The position numbers and the translations under genes were made by a program. A model generated the notes under the pieces. The model did no database searches, had not been told where the DNA came from, and saw nothing but the letters and a program-made list of their open reading frames with translations. Positions 5,085-5,395 of a stretch of DNA of 5,395 nt are shown here, piece after piece (within the stretch, counting starts at the first letter, position 1; each line of letters begins with the position of its first letter). The DNA is from an uncultured Clostridia bacterium (lineage in GTDB: Bacteria; Bacillota; Clostridia; Christensenellales; CAG-314), in NCBI GenBank assembly GCA_937875645.1, contig CALLXO010000240.1, positions 1 through 5,395 of the forward strand. The letters are read 5' to 3'.

Positions 5085-5395
5085 ATGAAAAAACTAAGCA
5101 AATTTTTGATTCTGATTTTTGCTATCAGTGTTGCGGTGATTTGTTTTGTCGGCTGCTCAAAAGCGGCAATCGTTAGTTTTAGTGTTAACGGTACGACAAT
5201 GGCGACAGTTACGGCGAGCAAAGAGGGCAAAATATGCGAACCTAAAATCCTGACTGCAGAAGGTGTCGAAATCGAAGGTTGGTATTTTAATGATACCTTC
5301 GACAGTGAAAAATTCGATTTTTCCACTGATACGGTCACGGAAAATACAATATTGTATGCTAAGGTTATCAATCTAAATTATACAGTAACGTACAA
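5085..5395 (+). CDS. Lipoprotein with Listeria-Bacteroides (InlB B-type) repeat, 3' end outside window
   Basis: The 103 visible codons stay open to the window edge. Residues 1-23 form a lipoprotein signal peptide: MKK, a hydrophobic core, and the lipobox FVGC with Cys24 as the expected lipidated residue (Phe at -3 is slightly unusual). Residues about 29-93 resemble one Listeria-Bacteroides repeat (Flg_new type): the VSFSVNG start, a central EGWYFND in the position of the family GWY, and TENTILYAKV at the end. NLNYTVTY then begins what is probably a second repeat. Such repeats occur in cell-surface and secreted proteins of Gram-positive bacteria and are thought to serve adhesion or as spacers. 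AAGGAG (5074-5079) lies 5 nt before the ATG. The gene is preceded by a strong promoter with an operator-like dyad and is divergent from the MarR gene. Full length and repeat number cannot be seen. Confidence 0.85.
   Translation, partial: MKKLSKFLILIFAISVAVICFVGCSKAAIVSFSVNGTTMATVTASKEGKICEPKILTAEGVEIEGWYFNDTFDSEKFDFSTDTVTENTILYAKVINLNYTVTY

Noticed and set aside
5054..5371. 105-codon open frame on the minus strand at the right edge
   Set aside because: It is antisense to the lipoprotein gene, which has a signal peptide, lipobox, ribosome binding site and repeat domain.

Overview
The window looks like AT-rich chromosomal DNA from a bacterium of Gram-positive, probably clostridial type. The evidence is strong AGGAGG-like ribosome binding sites, SigA-type promoters close to consensus, a lipoprotein with a Listeria-Bacteroides (InlB B-type) repeat, and a GlnRS gene beside an unusually short alanyl-tRNA synthetase. 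The assignment is an inference; no rRNA or tRNA gene is present to anchor it. No mobile element, CRISPR array or phage gene was seen.

Positions 1-4153 read rightward: the 3' end of glnS (glutaminyl-tRNA synthetase, its anticodon-binding C-terminus), a soluble protein made almost entirely of seven zinc ribbons (435-1259), a translationally coupled membrane protein with three zinc ribbons and four predicted membrane segments (1256-2296), a weak terminator-like hairpin, and alaS (2360-4153). A perfect-consensus promoter (TTGACA, 17 nt, TATAAT) straddles the glnS stop codon. It gives the two zinc-ribbon genes their own transcription start with almost no leader. The AlaRS is 597 residues and keeps the catalytic core, tRNA-recognition helices and editing site, but lacks the beta-barrel before the editing site and the C-terminal DHHA1/C-Ala region of textbook AlaRS.

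A hairpin at 4177-4203 sits between alaS and a convergent MarR-family regulator gene on the minus strand (4263-4835). A divergent intergenic region of about 250 bp follows. It holds a strong rightward promoter (TTGACT, 17 nt, TATAAT), a weaker leftward promoter for the regulator, and an 18-bp inverted repeat over the rightward -35 box that is a good candidate operator. The rightward promoter leads, after a leader of about 114 nt, into a lipoprotein gene that runs off the right edge.

Functionally the left part is translation (two aminoacyl-tRNA synthetases) with an uncharacterised zinc-ribbon pair between them. The right part looks like a regulator and target pair: a MarR protein divergent from a surface lipoprotein. 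The most interesting unexplained item is the coupled zinc-ribbon pair, whose function I cannot name.
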